From Cryptomeria japonica (lineage: Eukaryota; Streptophyta; Pinopsida; Cupressales; Cupressaceae), in the NCBI RefSeq assembly GCF_030272615.1, contig NC_081406.1:247313218-247377217 (forward strand): a stretch of DNA of 64,000 nucleotides, in the 5' to 3' direction. The translations under genes and the position numbers were made by a program. The notes under the pieces are model-generated. The model did no database searches, had not been told where the DNA came from, and saw only the letters and a program-made list of their open reading frames with translations. This document shows, in pieces, positions 35,095-45,526 of this stretch. Position 1 is the first letter of the stretch. Every line of letters starts with the position of its first letter.

Positions 35095-36357
35095 ATGGAT
35101 AATAGAAGACAACTTGATGAGATCAAGCAACAACAACTCTAGGAAAAACAATAGGAGGAGGCCTTCTACCAACATCAACAACAAGAGGAGCTTTCTTATC
35201 AAGCTCGACTACATCAGCAACAAAAGTTGGAGGCTCAACAACAACATGTGACCTTCCTTGTAGAGAAGCTTGCTTCTACAAGGCAAGAGGAAGAGATTAG
35301 GCAGTTGGCGGCCCTAGAGGTCAAAATCATGTGGGAAGAGGCCTCTGCTCCTTTCCCCTGTAAAAGAAGATTCCTAAGTTTCAGACAGGGGAGCCCTCGT
35401 AGATCTTTTGAGGAGCCTATCCTTGAGCAGATCCACCCTTACACTGAGCCTATCTAAGAGAGCTCTAACTTCAATGCCCCAAGTTTCATGGAAATACCAG
35501 CTATGGATGTGCAGGAGTCTATTTTCTAGGCTCCTCAGTGGTATGGCCCTATTGAGATCCGTCTTTGCAAGGATGGGCTTGTTATTTGGAGGGTAGATGG
35601 TGAGATCTTATGTTTGCATTTTTATGGGCGGTTTGCTCATGAGAAGGATTCCATGGTGGAGCCTGAGGTGCTGAAGGAGCAAACAGAAGACTGCTTGCAG
35701 CATTTCGACACCAAGAAAGAATAATGCAACAAGGAGGAATATTTGATCAATTTTGATTATCTTCCCTCCTTTATTGAAAATGAGGGAGCTCTTCCTTCAT
35801 CTGAGCTAGTGGTGTATTCTCTACAGGAGGGGCCTACACTTGAAGAAGTTAGTCCTAGTGACTATGGGATATTGGGAGAAATTAGTTCTACTCCCACTCC
35901 CCTTTTTTTTGTCCCTCAAGAGAGCTGTAATAACACCCAAGTCAATCCCCTGTGTTTTAAGAGTGATGAGGAGTTGAAAGAGGACTCTTTTTGGGATGAC
36001 TTGGAAGGATTTTGTTTACATTTGGACACTTTGTTGTCTTGTCCTATGCAAGTCCAGGAGAAATCAAATGAGGACTTTCAGCTTTTGGAAAGTCAATATG
36101 ATGACTTGCATGAGGTAGCTGTTCAAGGTGAACAAGAACATAAATCAGAGCTGACTGAGAGAGAAGATTTTATTTTCTCTGATTTTGATGATGAGTTTGA
36201 GGTAGAACATGTGGTAGATGTCAAGTTTGATCTTGACCTTGATCTCCGCATGTTCTCAAATACAATTGACACTTCTTGTGCCAACCTCAATGAAGTTGAG
36301 TTCATCCCCTTAAGGGGGGGGGGGGGGCGCAATCTGGTTAGCCTGAATAGATTTTGA
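35095..36357 (+). pseudogene. Element H gag-like relic with five in-frame stops
   Basis: A single frame from the ATG at 35,095 to 36,357 (about 420 codons) interrupted by five stops, two near 35,141-35,151 and the others at 35,455-35,457, about 35,528 and about 35,722. The N-terminus is very Q-rich and coiled (QQQEELSYQARLHQQQKLEA). The middle has WYGPIEIRLCKDGLVIWRVD. The C-terminal half is acidic (LESQYDDLHEVAVQGEQEH, FSDFDDEFEVEHVVDVKF). No zinc knuckle, protease or RT motif. I do not recognise a family. It is most likely a structural or accessory protein of a pol-less gypsy-like element. Confidence 0.5.
36314..36327 (+). repeat. G14 homopolymer
   Basis: Follows CCCCTTAA near the end of the gag-like relic. 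A CCTTAAGGGGGG context is common around purine tracts of plant gypsy elements, but here the 3' LTR is 640 bp away. Confidence 0.8.
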
Positions 36358-36966
36358 TGAAGGAGACGATTGTGCAAGAGCAGGTGAGTAGGGAGAGCTC
36401 AACCTTTGGCATATCAAGGGGCTGCCCAATCAGACATCTCTCCATGATTGGGGCCAAGAAGGAAGTTGCAGAGCCACATACCCAAGTCCCAAGTGTATCT
36501 CAGATCAGAAGTGTTTCTGATCAACAAATTGGGGTATGTATTTTTATTTTGAGGTTGCAGGGTTTCTTGCAACTATTCATGGTTCTGCCTTCACTTTTCC
36601 AACTCTGTATTTTGTTCCAGAGCCATGTAAATCACCCCTCCTTGTTTAGGGAGGGAAGCTACTTTAACCAATCTATGAATAGTTTTATTTAATAGCTTCC
36701 AGTTGATTGTCTATAGTAGGGTAGTTTAGGATTTCTTTTCCTCCAAGTGCTTCGAGACATTGCATTTAAATTATGTTCTTCTTCTTTCCAAGAAGTGCTC
36801 GAGCATATTCTGCTCTTTCAATGTGGCAATTTTTTTTTATGTAATCTAGGTTGCAGGGGTAGAGATTATCTTTTGCTCTAGGTCTTGACTCTATACCTAA
36901 TGGACTTCATATGGCTACTGATCAATGAGCCAAACAGGCTTGTCACCCCCTCCGAGTCGTGAGAAA
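36358..36966 (+). other. Element H 3' interior, non-coding
   Basis: About 600 bp between the relic ORF and the 3' LTR. Only short chance ORFs. No clear purine tract abuts the LTR start; the text there is CCGAGTCGTGAGAAA. Confidence 0.45.
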
Positions 36967-37782
36967 TGTTGGCAATTTTTGTGCCAACCTTAACAGGGAG
37001 CAAAGAAAAAAGGTCTCGCAAGATAAGGTCATGCAGGATAAGAGCGATCAAAGGATATGAAGAATATGCTTATCTCGTGAGGATAACAAACAGTGCAAGA
37101 AGTGATGGGGGATAAGAGGAAAAAGAGAAAACGATGGACTTTCTTATCCCGCAAGATAAGAAAATAAAGGCAAAACAAAGAACGCTTATCCCATGAGGAT
37201 AAATGGAGTCAAAGGTGGTCTCATTGGATAATAAAATAACGAAGGCGAGGAAGCTTTTTCCTTATCGTGGGGGATAAAATAAATGCAGCAAAGGTCACGT
37301 GGGATAAGCTTGTCGGGGACAAAGTATAGGATTTCCCCTTATCTTGCGGAGTTAAAAGGGAAACAATGGCGGCCCGTGGGATAAGGAAGATAAAAGCGGA
37401 TGTGTGTTTTTCTTATCCCGTAGGGTGAAAAGGTCAACAAGAAGGTCACACAGGATAAGGAGGATAGAAGGAGATAAGCCAGAGGGCTTATCCTATGGAG
37501 CAACGACATTCAGACTGCTAGTATATCAAAGAGAAACAAGGGAAGCCTCGCGGGATAAGATCCAAGTAAGAAGAGGGTCAACCTCTCTTATCTCGCAAGG
37601 TAAAACAAAGGCATCAAAGGTCCCGCGGGATAAGAAAGCGAGGCAGAAACAAAGATTCCCTTATCCCACGGAGTGGAATGAAGGCTCAACAAGGCCCGTG
37701 GGATAAGAGGTTGTGAGCTAAGAAGCAAGGGTAAATCAAAGAAACCCTTATCCTGCGAAATAAAACAATGACAAGAGAGATG
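36967..37782 (+). repeat. Element H 3' LTR, truncated
   Basis: Matches 32,040-32,870 including the GATAAG array, then stops abruptly at AGAGAGATG, where element G LTR sequence begins. Confidence 0.8.
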
Positions 37783-38164
37783 GGTCCGACCTATTTTACA
37801 CATTTTCCTATCTTGGAGAATGTAGTCTTTTGTGGCTGACTTGGATGTGTTTTGGATGCTATATATATTGTTGTATTTGATCCTTTGGTAGATAGTGAAG
37901 ATAGATGAAGATTTAGATTCATGATTTGTAATTTGAACTCCTCTGGATGTCTAGATGGATCAAATTCTGGAATGTAAGTCATAATAAGGCATGTAATCTT
38001 GTATGTTTGCCTGCATGTTGTCGGCTAATTTATAATGAATCTATGATATTATGGATGTCTATCTGTGCATTTTCTACCTTCTGTGTTATTGCTTTTGTTG
38101 TGTTACTCGTGCTGCATGATCCAGATTGTTCTCTTTGAAGGCCCTCTGAAACATGGATGCGTCA
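37783..38164 (+). repeat. Element G 5' LTR remnant
   Basis: GGTCCGACCTATTTTACAC to GGATGCGTCA. Carries TATATATA at about 37,860-37,867. Aligns with 40,570-40,958. Confidence 0.8.
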
Positions 38165-38330
38165 GATGGTATCAGAGTTGGTTGCAAACCTTGAGGCATT
38201 CCTTTGGGTAAACAAATCATTGATTTGAGGCAGGCTACAAGTGTGTTCAATAGATCGCCAACAAAGACACAATTGGAAATTTGTAGTCAGATCGTCAAGT
38301 TGAAGAAACTGCACTAGGTCAAGGGAAGAG

Positions 38331-39275
38331 ATGCCATTGAGAAGGATGAACCCTAGAAGGGTAGAGCAGATGATGGAGGATTTCAAGAATGTGATGAGGA
38401 ATGAGATCCGAAACATGTTGGCTAGTTTGCAGAGGAATCCAAAATCAGAGGATGAGTATGAAGAGGCAAGGGAAGAGCTAGAGGTTGAAGGACCGATAGA
38501 TGAGGGAGAAGAAAATTTCTTAGAGCTGTGGCACAAGTGAGTAAAATTCATTAAGTGGAGGTTTCTAACTTTTTAGGTACATTGAATCCAGAAGGCCTAA
38601 TAGATTGGATCGGAGAGTTGGAGGACTACTTTGAGTTTGAAGATGTTAAAGATCCAGAGGGTCCGGTTAGCACAAACTAAGATGAAAGGGCATGCTGCTT
38701 TATGGTGGAAGGAGTTGCAGAGAGATAGAGGGGAGAATGGTGAGATGAAAATCACCCGGTGGAGGCAAATCATTGCAAGATTGAAGGATAAATTCATTAT
38801 GGGAGACTATGAGTTGGAGTTGTTCAAGAAGTTGTATAACTTGAAGCAGAAGGACATGAGTGTGAAAAAGTATACCGAGGAGTTCTACAAAGTGATGATT
38901 AGATTCAGAAATCAGAAGATGGATAGGGAGAAGGTGGCTAGATACATAAATGGACTTCGATTTAACATTCAAGATGAGATGATTATGTCGAAGATTTCTA
39001 CAATTGAGGAGGCTTACCAATATGCTCTGAAAGCAGAAGATAAAGTGAAGAGAAGACAGTAGAATAACCCTAGGGGAAGAGAGAGACATGCAACAAATAG
39101 AGGACAGATGAGTGACGGTATAGAGAAGTAGACTACTAAAGAATCAAAATCTAAGTGGAGTAAAGAACCAGACCAAAAGACACAGAGAGAAGGAAGTGGC
39201 AGTAGCAGCAAGGAGTTCTTGGGTAAATGCTTCAAGTATGGGGTAACTAGACATTTATCTTATGTGTGTTCTTAG
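38331..39275 (+). pseudogene. Element G gag with degenerate zinc knuckle
   Basis: The first piece (38,331-38,540) is acidic. After a stop and frameshift comes the gypsy gag core LNPEGLIDWIGELEDYFEFE, then a one-base shift near 38,655, then RLAQTKMKGHAALWWKELQ, FIMGDYELELFKKLYNLKQ, SVKKYTEEFYKVMIRF and YINGLRFNIQDEM. These are the standard blocks of plant retrotransposon gag. Stops follow at 39,060-39,062 and 39,129-39,131. A knuckle relic CFKYGVTRHLSYVC lies near 39,229-39,270 and has lost one cysteine. The protein would have packaged element RNA. It is dead. Confidence 0.85.
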
Positions 39276-39760
39276 GGAACTGGCAACAAAAGAATGGTGA
39301 GGAATTTCTTGGCACATGAGGACCAGGAAATTGGAGCTACAGATGTGAGTATGGTAGAACCAAAGCAAGGAGAATCCCTTATGTTTAGAAGAGCCTTGTA
39401 GAGCAGAGAGGAGACTGAACCTATACAAAGGAAGAATATTTTCTAGATTGTTTGCAAATCAGGAGGTAAGTGTTGTAAGGTTATTGTGGATAGTGGAAGT
39501 ATTGATAATCTGGTATCTGAGGAGATGGTAGAGAAGCTTGGTTTGAAGAGTCTTAAGCACACTAGTCCTTATAAGGTGAGTTGGTTGAAAGATGATCATG
39601 TGAAAGAGGCGAGAGAGCAGTGTTGGGTAAATTTTAATATTGGGCCCTAAAAAGATGAAGTCTTGTGTGATGTTGTGTCTATGAGTTCCTGTCATGTTTT
39701 GCTTGGGACCTTGGTAGTTTGATAGAGGAGCTATCTATGATTGTAGAAAGAACATGATCA
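39276..39760 (+). pseudogene. Element G aspartic protease relic
   Basis: Reads KCCKVIVDSGSIDNLVSEEM with the DSG active site at about 39,489-39,497, then VEKLGLKSLKHTSPYKVSWL, then VLLG near 39,698, the pattern of gypsy proteases (VDSGST.N.VS..M, then HPKPYKLQWL and LLGRPW). Several stops occur before, inside and after it. Confidence 0.8.
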
Positions 39761-40167
39761 CTATTGAGAAGGATGGGAAGAAGTTTACTTTGGCTTCTTT
39801 GAAGGAAAAGGAGAAGGAAGTGAAGAACTTGAGTCTTGTGAAGAGTAGTTGTGCTGACAAGAAGGATGCAAAGGATAGCTTGGATTTGAAGAAAGACCTT
39901 GTGGATAGGCTTGATAGAAAGATGGTACTAGATGACAACAAAGTTAGAGTTATGGTGGCAAACCAGATGAATTCTGGTAGAGGAACTAAATTAGATTTAC
40001 AAAAGAAGGGAACTGGTGGTAAGAGACAATGTATAGATATGAATCAAGGAAAGAAGGGAGAAGATGAGAAGAAGTTGGAGAATCTAATAGAGATATCAGA
40101 AGAGGTAAGAAGAAAGAAAATTACAGATTCCTCTCATGGAACATCTTTTTCTACCCGGGGTGTCTGA
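39754..40167 (+). pseudogene. Element G post-protease linker, lysine-rich
   Basis: 138-codon open frame. The start (MITIEKDGKKFTLASLKEKE) is the segment that follows the protease in gypsy polyproteins. The rest is K/E/D-rich and ends two codons into the LTR. RT should follow but does not, so either pol was deleted or the family is naturally pol-less. Confidence 0.6.
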
Positions 40168-40958
40168 TGCAGGAGCATCCTCGGACTATGAGAAATCTTG
40201 CATCAACCAAAAATATGTGTTTCTAGTTTATTTTTGTTCAGTTTTGTGTTTCTTCTGACATTCTTGGACATTGTTCCTTTTTCGTTGCGGATCAGATTTT
40301 TGGCTTCCAGACTTGTTCTCGTTCCTTATTCCAGATTTTCAGTTCATTTGGGCCTTTTTTTAGCAAGTTGTTGCTTCCGGATTACCCATTTCTTGGTTCC
40401 CAAAGTAGTTTTGAGCTTAACGACTAGTTGGAGATTTCATCTCTTGTGGAGTGTTTTCTTGGCTTGCGGATCTAATTGGCTCCACACTCGATGTTTCCAA
40501 GTCCTTGAACGACCTTCCTTTGTGGTCCACACTTCATTTGCGTTCTTGGCGGAGGAGATCTTCACACTTTGGGTCCAACCTATTTTACACGTTTCATTTT
40601 CCTGTCTTGGAGAATGTAATCTTTTGTGGTTGATCCGAATGTGTTCTAGATGCTATATGTATTGTTGTATTTGATCTTTTGGTAGATAGCGAAGATGGAT
40701 GAAGATTTAGATTCATAATTTGTAATTTGAACTCCTCTAGAGGTCCAGATGGATTGAATTCTGGAATGTAAGCTGTAATAAGGCCTGTAAGCCTATATGT
40801 TTGCCTGCATGTTGCCGACTAATTTATAATGAATCTATGATATTATGAATGTTTATTCGTGCATTTTATACATTTTGTGTTGTTGCTTTTGTTGTGTTAC
40901 TCGTGCTGCATGATCCAGATTGTTCTCTTTGAGGGCCCTCCAGAACATGGTTGCGTCA
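40165..40958 (+). repeat. Element G 3' LTR
   Basis: Begins TGATGCAGGAGCATCC and ends GGTTGCGTCA. TATA-like GCTATATGTATTG lies near 40,653. The first 400 bp have no partner in the window because the 5' copy is truncated. Confidence 0.8.
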
Positions 40959-41635
40959 CTCATGCTTTGAGCTATGTCTACCATTGAAGGTGATTCATAA
41001 CTTGAAGCTGATGCATATCAAGGACTTGGGATTCTAGTGAAATTAATTGAAAAAACAACTTGAAAGTTTTGTCTATAATAGACTAGATTACTTGAAGGGA
41101 ATGTGTGTGTGAAACACAACAATTTTAGACTCCAAATCATGATGGCTTTGACATTCACTACATTTATTCACAAGCTAAAAGATTAAGATACAAATATCTT
41201 ACTTCAAAAAATATATTTTTAAAATTATAAAACTCTAATAATAATCATTCTAAATCTCAATTTTTTTACAAACCCTTACATATAAGTCAACTACCAATAC
41301 ACAATTGATATTTCTAAATATATTGTATGATAAAAAACAAATCACTACACAACCCTTATTTAAAAAATATATCAAAACTTTTAATATCAAAACTAATCAC
41401 ATCTCACAATCTTATTAAACACCATAAAAACATAAAAAACAAATTACTTAGTCAGAACCCAATTATTCCATATTAAGTGTTACTATCCCAAACTTTTGGG
41501 CAGATGATTTCCCACTTCAACAATCCTTTACAAATATACTAATTTTAAAGTTTATTGCACTATTATTTACTTCTATTTATAAAATCTATAATATTCTAAT
41601 ATATTTAATTTAATTTTATAAATAAATAAATCAAA
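40959..41635. other. Very AT-rich intergenic DNA
   Basis: No ORF or repeat recognised. Long A/T runs, possibly matrix-attachment-like composition. Confidence 0.4.
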
Positions 41636-42060
41636 TCATATGATTTTTCCAACATATTTTCTATGTGGGCCTTGCATTATGCTCCATAATCTTCCTTTTC
41701 GTGTGGCACAATACTTAACATTCTTAAATAGGTTTTGTCCATTTGCGCTTTAATTTCTACTAATTACCATTAAACACTAATTATATTAAAATACACACGT
41801 TTAAGGAAGTTGCCGCGAAAGATCCCTGCCTTTTTAAAAAATATACGGTAGAATTGACCGGCTGTTATGTAGAATTGACCGGTTGGATGACAGCTTTGCA
41901 ACGAATCTAAAAACATTTTTATCAAACAAGGAAAAAGTAAAGCATCCAAACAAATCATTACCCATCACTTTAATACTCCCAAAATGTAAAGAAAGGTATC
42001 TAAAGGTTTTCACCACATGACAGCGTAATTCCTTGTATTCATATACAGAGAAAAATATTT
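41636..42060 (-). repeat. Relic duplicate of the 3' flank of the 52,757 gene
   Basis: Aligns by eye, with many substitutions and small indels, to 52,117-52,540. Shared blocks in the same order: GTGGGCCTTGCATT.T, TGCTCCA, CTTAAATAGG, TTGTCCATTTG, AAACACyaA, ACGGTAGAATTGACCG, GCAACGAATCTAAA, GCATCCAAA, CATTACCCATCAC and ACAGAG. The coding part of the gene is not found next to it. Confidence 0.75.
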
Positions 42061-42103
42061 AGGGGCTTAATGTGATGTATAACTTAGTGGAAAAGGAAGG
42101 AAT

Positions 42104-42412
42104 CTCAAATTAGATTGTTTTTTTTTTTTGTTTTCTTAAGGTAGTAGTTGTACGTTTTTTTCGTGCAATAGAATGATGTCTATAGGTTCATATTTTCAAA
42201 TAAGAAATTGTAAATATAACGTTATACTATCAATGTCATTTAATTAAACATTTTGAAAACCTCAAATTAGATTGCTTTTTTTTGTTTCCTTAAATTAGCA
42301 GTTGTACACTTTTTTCATGCAATTGAATGATGTCTATAGGTTCATATTTTCAAATAAGAAACTGTAAATTTAACGCTATACTATCATGTCATTTAATTAA
42401 ATATTTTGAAAT
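42104..42412. repeat. Tandem duplication of about 155 bp
   Basis: Copy one 42,104-42,260, copy two 42,261-42,412, both beginning CTCAAATTAGATTG and containing GAATGATGTCTATAGGTTC. A third partial unit (ATTTAATTAAACATTTTGAAAT) follows to about 42,440. Confidence 0.85.
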
Positions 42413-42440
42413 CATGCTATTTAATTAAACATTTTGAAAT

Positions 42441-43543
42441 GATGTTTTACGGATGAAATTTACAAGTTTTGATGTAGATTGTTGGTATCCAATAATAAGA
42501 CATTTTATTTTATGACTATTGAACATTAGGGGCTAAAATGCATAAAAAATTTGCAATACACATAAAATGACATAACTAGATCATCATCTCGAAAAAAATA
42601 TTGTTTTTACCACTAATATATGTGTAGATTGCAAAATCTATATTTAAATATGGTTATTGCATTTATGGAAAAAACCTCACAATGCCAAATATTTGCTATG
42701 TTAATGTTATTCATTGGAAATTGCAAGTTTGGATGAACGCATTGATTTGCAATTGAGAAGAAACATTAATAGCAAAAACTTGTAAGCACATACAAATTAG
42801 AAATTTTTAATTTACAAATATAAATTAGTTAGGATTGCCTTTAAAAATAGAATTGTACATTAACATTTTTGTATAGAGGAGTTAATTGTGTCATGGTGGA
42901 AAAACGGTTAAATATAATTGAAAGACATATGTAGATGGTTGTACTTGGAGTAGCGAGGTGAAATTAGTTGTAAGCGAGCTTCTTTTTTTCTTTGTTATGG
43001 TTGTGTAAGGTAAGTTTTTGTCTATTAGATAGTTGTATTGAAATAAGAAATCTTATAAATTGAGAATGGAAATAAAAAATCTTATAAAACTGATAAAGGA
43101 AATTAGACTACTTAATTATGGATGTGATTAAAAATATATTATGTTGTTATTTATATTATTTGATTTAAAATTGATTTGTTATTTAAAATGATATAATTGT
43201 TAATGCTTATTTACATTTATTTACCTTAAATAAAATGATTTAAAAAAAAACATTTTATTTATTTTCAAATAGATCCATTAAATAGTGTAGAGAGAAAAAA
43301 CACAAAACCATAAAATAATTTCATGCATAAATATCCATAAAACTAAAAAAGCATGCTAGGATGATCTGAAATTTTATGATTTGAACTAAAATTTTAGAAC
43401 CGATCATTATTTCAAGAGTTTATTGGAACCTGATATTTCAAGGATATTCCTTGACATGTAAAAAATCCAATTTCTTGTGAACACAGTAACATTAATGATT
43501 ATATTAATCAAAAAACTAATTTTTTGTGTGACTAGAACATTTA
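42441..43543. other. AT-rich intergenic DNA
   Basis: No gene, element terminus or repeat recognised. Confidence 0.4.
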
Positions 43544-43910
43544 AGCTTTATTTTTTGAATTTAGAAACATTATATTTTTTATGTTTAAAATTAAGAAACA
43601 TGGAGGTTATTTTTTATCTATGTAAATTGGAAATTAAAAATTATATATTTTTAAAATATTTGTGTATGCATGCAATTTTGATTTTTTGAATTTAGAAACA
43701 TTATATATTTGTGCATGCATTTAACTTTGATTTTTTGAATTTAGAAACATTATATAGTTGTGTATGCATTTAACTTTGATTTTTTGAATTTAGAAACATT
43801 ATATATTAGTGTATGCATGCAACTTTGATTTTTTGAATTTAAAAACATTATGTTTTTATGTTAAAATTTTCAAGCATAAAAGTTATTTTTAATCTTTCTA
43901 AATTGAAAGC
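43544..43910. repeat. 49 bp tandem repeat, four units, with duplicated flanks
   Basis: Units start at 43,662, 43,711, 43,760 and 43,809 (GTGTATGCATGCAACTTTGA, then TTTTTTGAATTTAGAAACATT). The 80 bp before (43,546-43,630) and after (43,831-43,910) are also copies of each other (AAACATTATATTTTTATGTT...AAGTTATTTTTAATCT), so the array expanded inside an older duplication. Confidence 0.85.
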
Positions 43911-44796
43911 TGAGATTCTTTATTTCTTTTTTCTACCAAATCTTTCTTTCTTTTTTCTATTATTTTTAAAAATTTCATCTACTAAAATAAAATTATCTTG
44001 ATCTCATATTCATATATATATAATTTATACCAAAATCAAAGTTACACTAATTACACTAAATCATAAGAATACTAATTATGATTAAAAACTAGCATATCTA
44101 TAAATAAAATTTACATGGCCAAGAGATATCAAATTTAAAAAATCTTTACTTTAGCACAGACAATTTAATTTCATATGGTTAATATTTATTAGTCTAATTT
44201 TAAAATATGAAATGATTTGGATGCAAAAATAAAATAAAAATAGAAGTCTATTTTAAATATAGATTTAAAAACATAATTTTTTAAATTAGATGTTTTAAAC
44301 TTAAAAAATATAATTTTTAGAATTTAGTCTTATTTTAGAATATGAAATGATTATCATGAAAAAAAATAAATTTTTCTTTTAAATCTATATTTTAAAACAT
44401 AATTTTTAAAATTAGAAGTTTGAAGTTGCTTTTTAATTTAGATTTGTTTCTTTTAAATCTAGATTTAAAAATATAATTTTCTTTTTTGCATCTAATAAAT
44501 AACAATAATAGAAAGTTGCTTTTTAATTTAGATTCTAGTCTTTAACTTATTTTCAAATTATATGTTGTCTAGTCATTAAAATGACATGAATAAGAAAGTT
44601 GGATGGGTGTCATTGAAGTGTTTATCAATCATCATTGTTACCTTAACTTCCCCTAAGTTTGTTGTTGCTAATTGCAAAAGAAATATTCATTACTATAATA
44701 AGACTCAGTTATACTTTGTTTAGATATTACTCAATATAATAATAATTCTAATTATAGTTGTAAGAAAAAGTTAATATGCTCGTTATTTTAAGTAAT

Positions 44797-44800
<4 letters not shown>
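43911..44800. other. AT-rich DNA with old local duplications
   Basis: Phrases such as TTTAAATCTAGATTTAAAAATATAATTTT and AGTTGCTTTTTAATTTAGATT (described, near 44,255-44,545) recur about every 100-120 bp. No gene. Confidence 0.4.
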
Positions 44801-44853
<53 letters not shown>

Positions 44854-44896
44854 ATATATGTATATATACATATGTATATACATACATACATATATA

Positions 44897-44932
<36 letters not shown>

Positions 44933-44943
44933 CACACACACAC

Positions 44944-44984
<41 letters not shown>

Positions 44985-45094
44985 TAGATACATATACAGA
45001 TACAGATACAAATACAGATACATATACAGATACGTATACAAATACAGATACATATACATATACACAAATACATATACATATACACATATACAAA

Positions 45095-45169
<75 letters not shown>

Positions 45170-45298
45170 ATATGTATATGTATATGTATTTGTATATGTG
45201 TATATGTATATGTATTTGTGTATATGTATATGTATCTGTATTTGTATACGTATCTGTATATGTATCTGTATTTGTATCTGTATCTGTATATGTATCTA

Positions 45299-45345
<47 letters not shown>

Positions 45346-45354
45346 GTGTGTGTG

Positions 45355-45401
<47 letters not shown>

Positions 45402-45437
45402 GTATGTATGTATATACATATGTATATATACATATAT

Positions 45438-45524
<87 letters not shown>
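44801..45524. repeat. Palindromic compound microsatellite, 724 bp
   Basis: Left arm 44,801-45,099 and right arm 45,184-45,524 are near-perfect reverse complements around an 84 bp spacer of mainly (TG)n. In order outward from the spacer each arm holds ATACAAAT/ATATAC units, AGATAC units, ACATAC units, an (AC)n/TATATA block, a mirrored TACATATATG block and a long (TG/CA) tract. The right outer CA tract is longer (84 bp against 50). Open frames across it encode only C/V/H/T/Y/I repeats and are not genes. Confidence 0.95.

Positions 45525-45526
<2 letters not shown>

Larger units (their letters stand above)
32040..37782 (+). mobile_element. H: large LTR element without pol, 3' LTR truncated
   Basis: LTR starts TGTTGGCAATTT at 32,040 and again at 36,967. 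The left LTR is about 2.4 kb, ending GTGACAACA near 34,435, followed by TTTTTGGCACGCCTGGTGAGAC, a gypsy-type primer-site region. The interior (34,436-36,966) has only a gag-like relic. No RT or integrase is visible. The right LTR stops at about 37,782, where it is fused to element G's LTR. The GATAAG-rich array fills the first 1.1 kb of each LTR. Confidence 0.75.
37783..40958 (+). mobile_element. G: Ty3/gypsy gag-protease element lacking RT and integrase
   Basis: The 5' LTR remnant (37,783-38,164) matches the last half of the 3' LTR (about 40,165-40,958). Primer site TGGTATCAGAG lies at 38,167. Gag, a damaged knuckle and an aspartic protease are recognisable. The region between protease and the 3' LTR is only about 400 bp, so RT, RNase H and integrase are absent. 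The left half of the 5' LTR is missing at the junction with element H. Confidence 0.8.
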
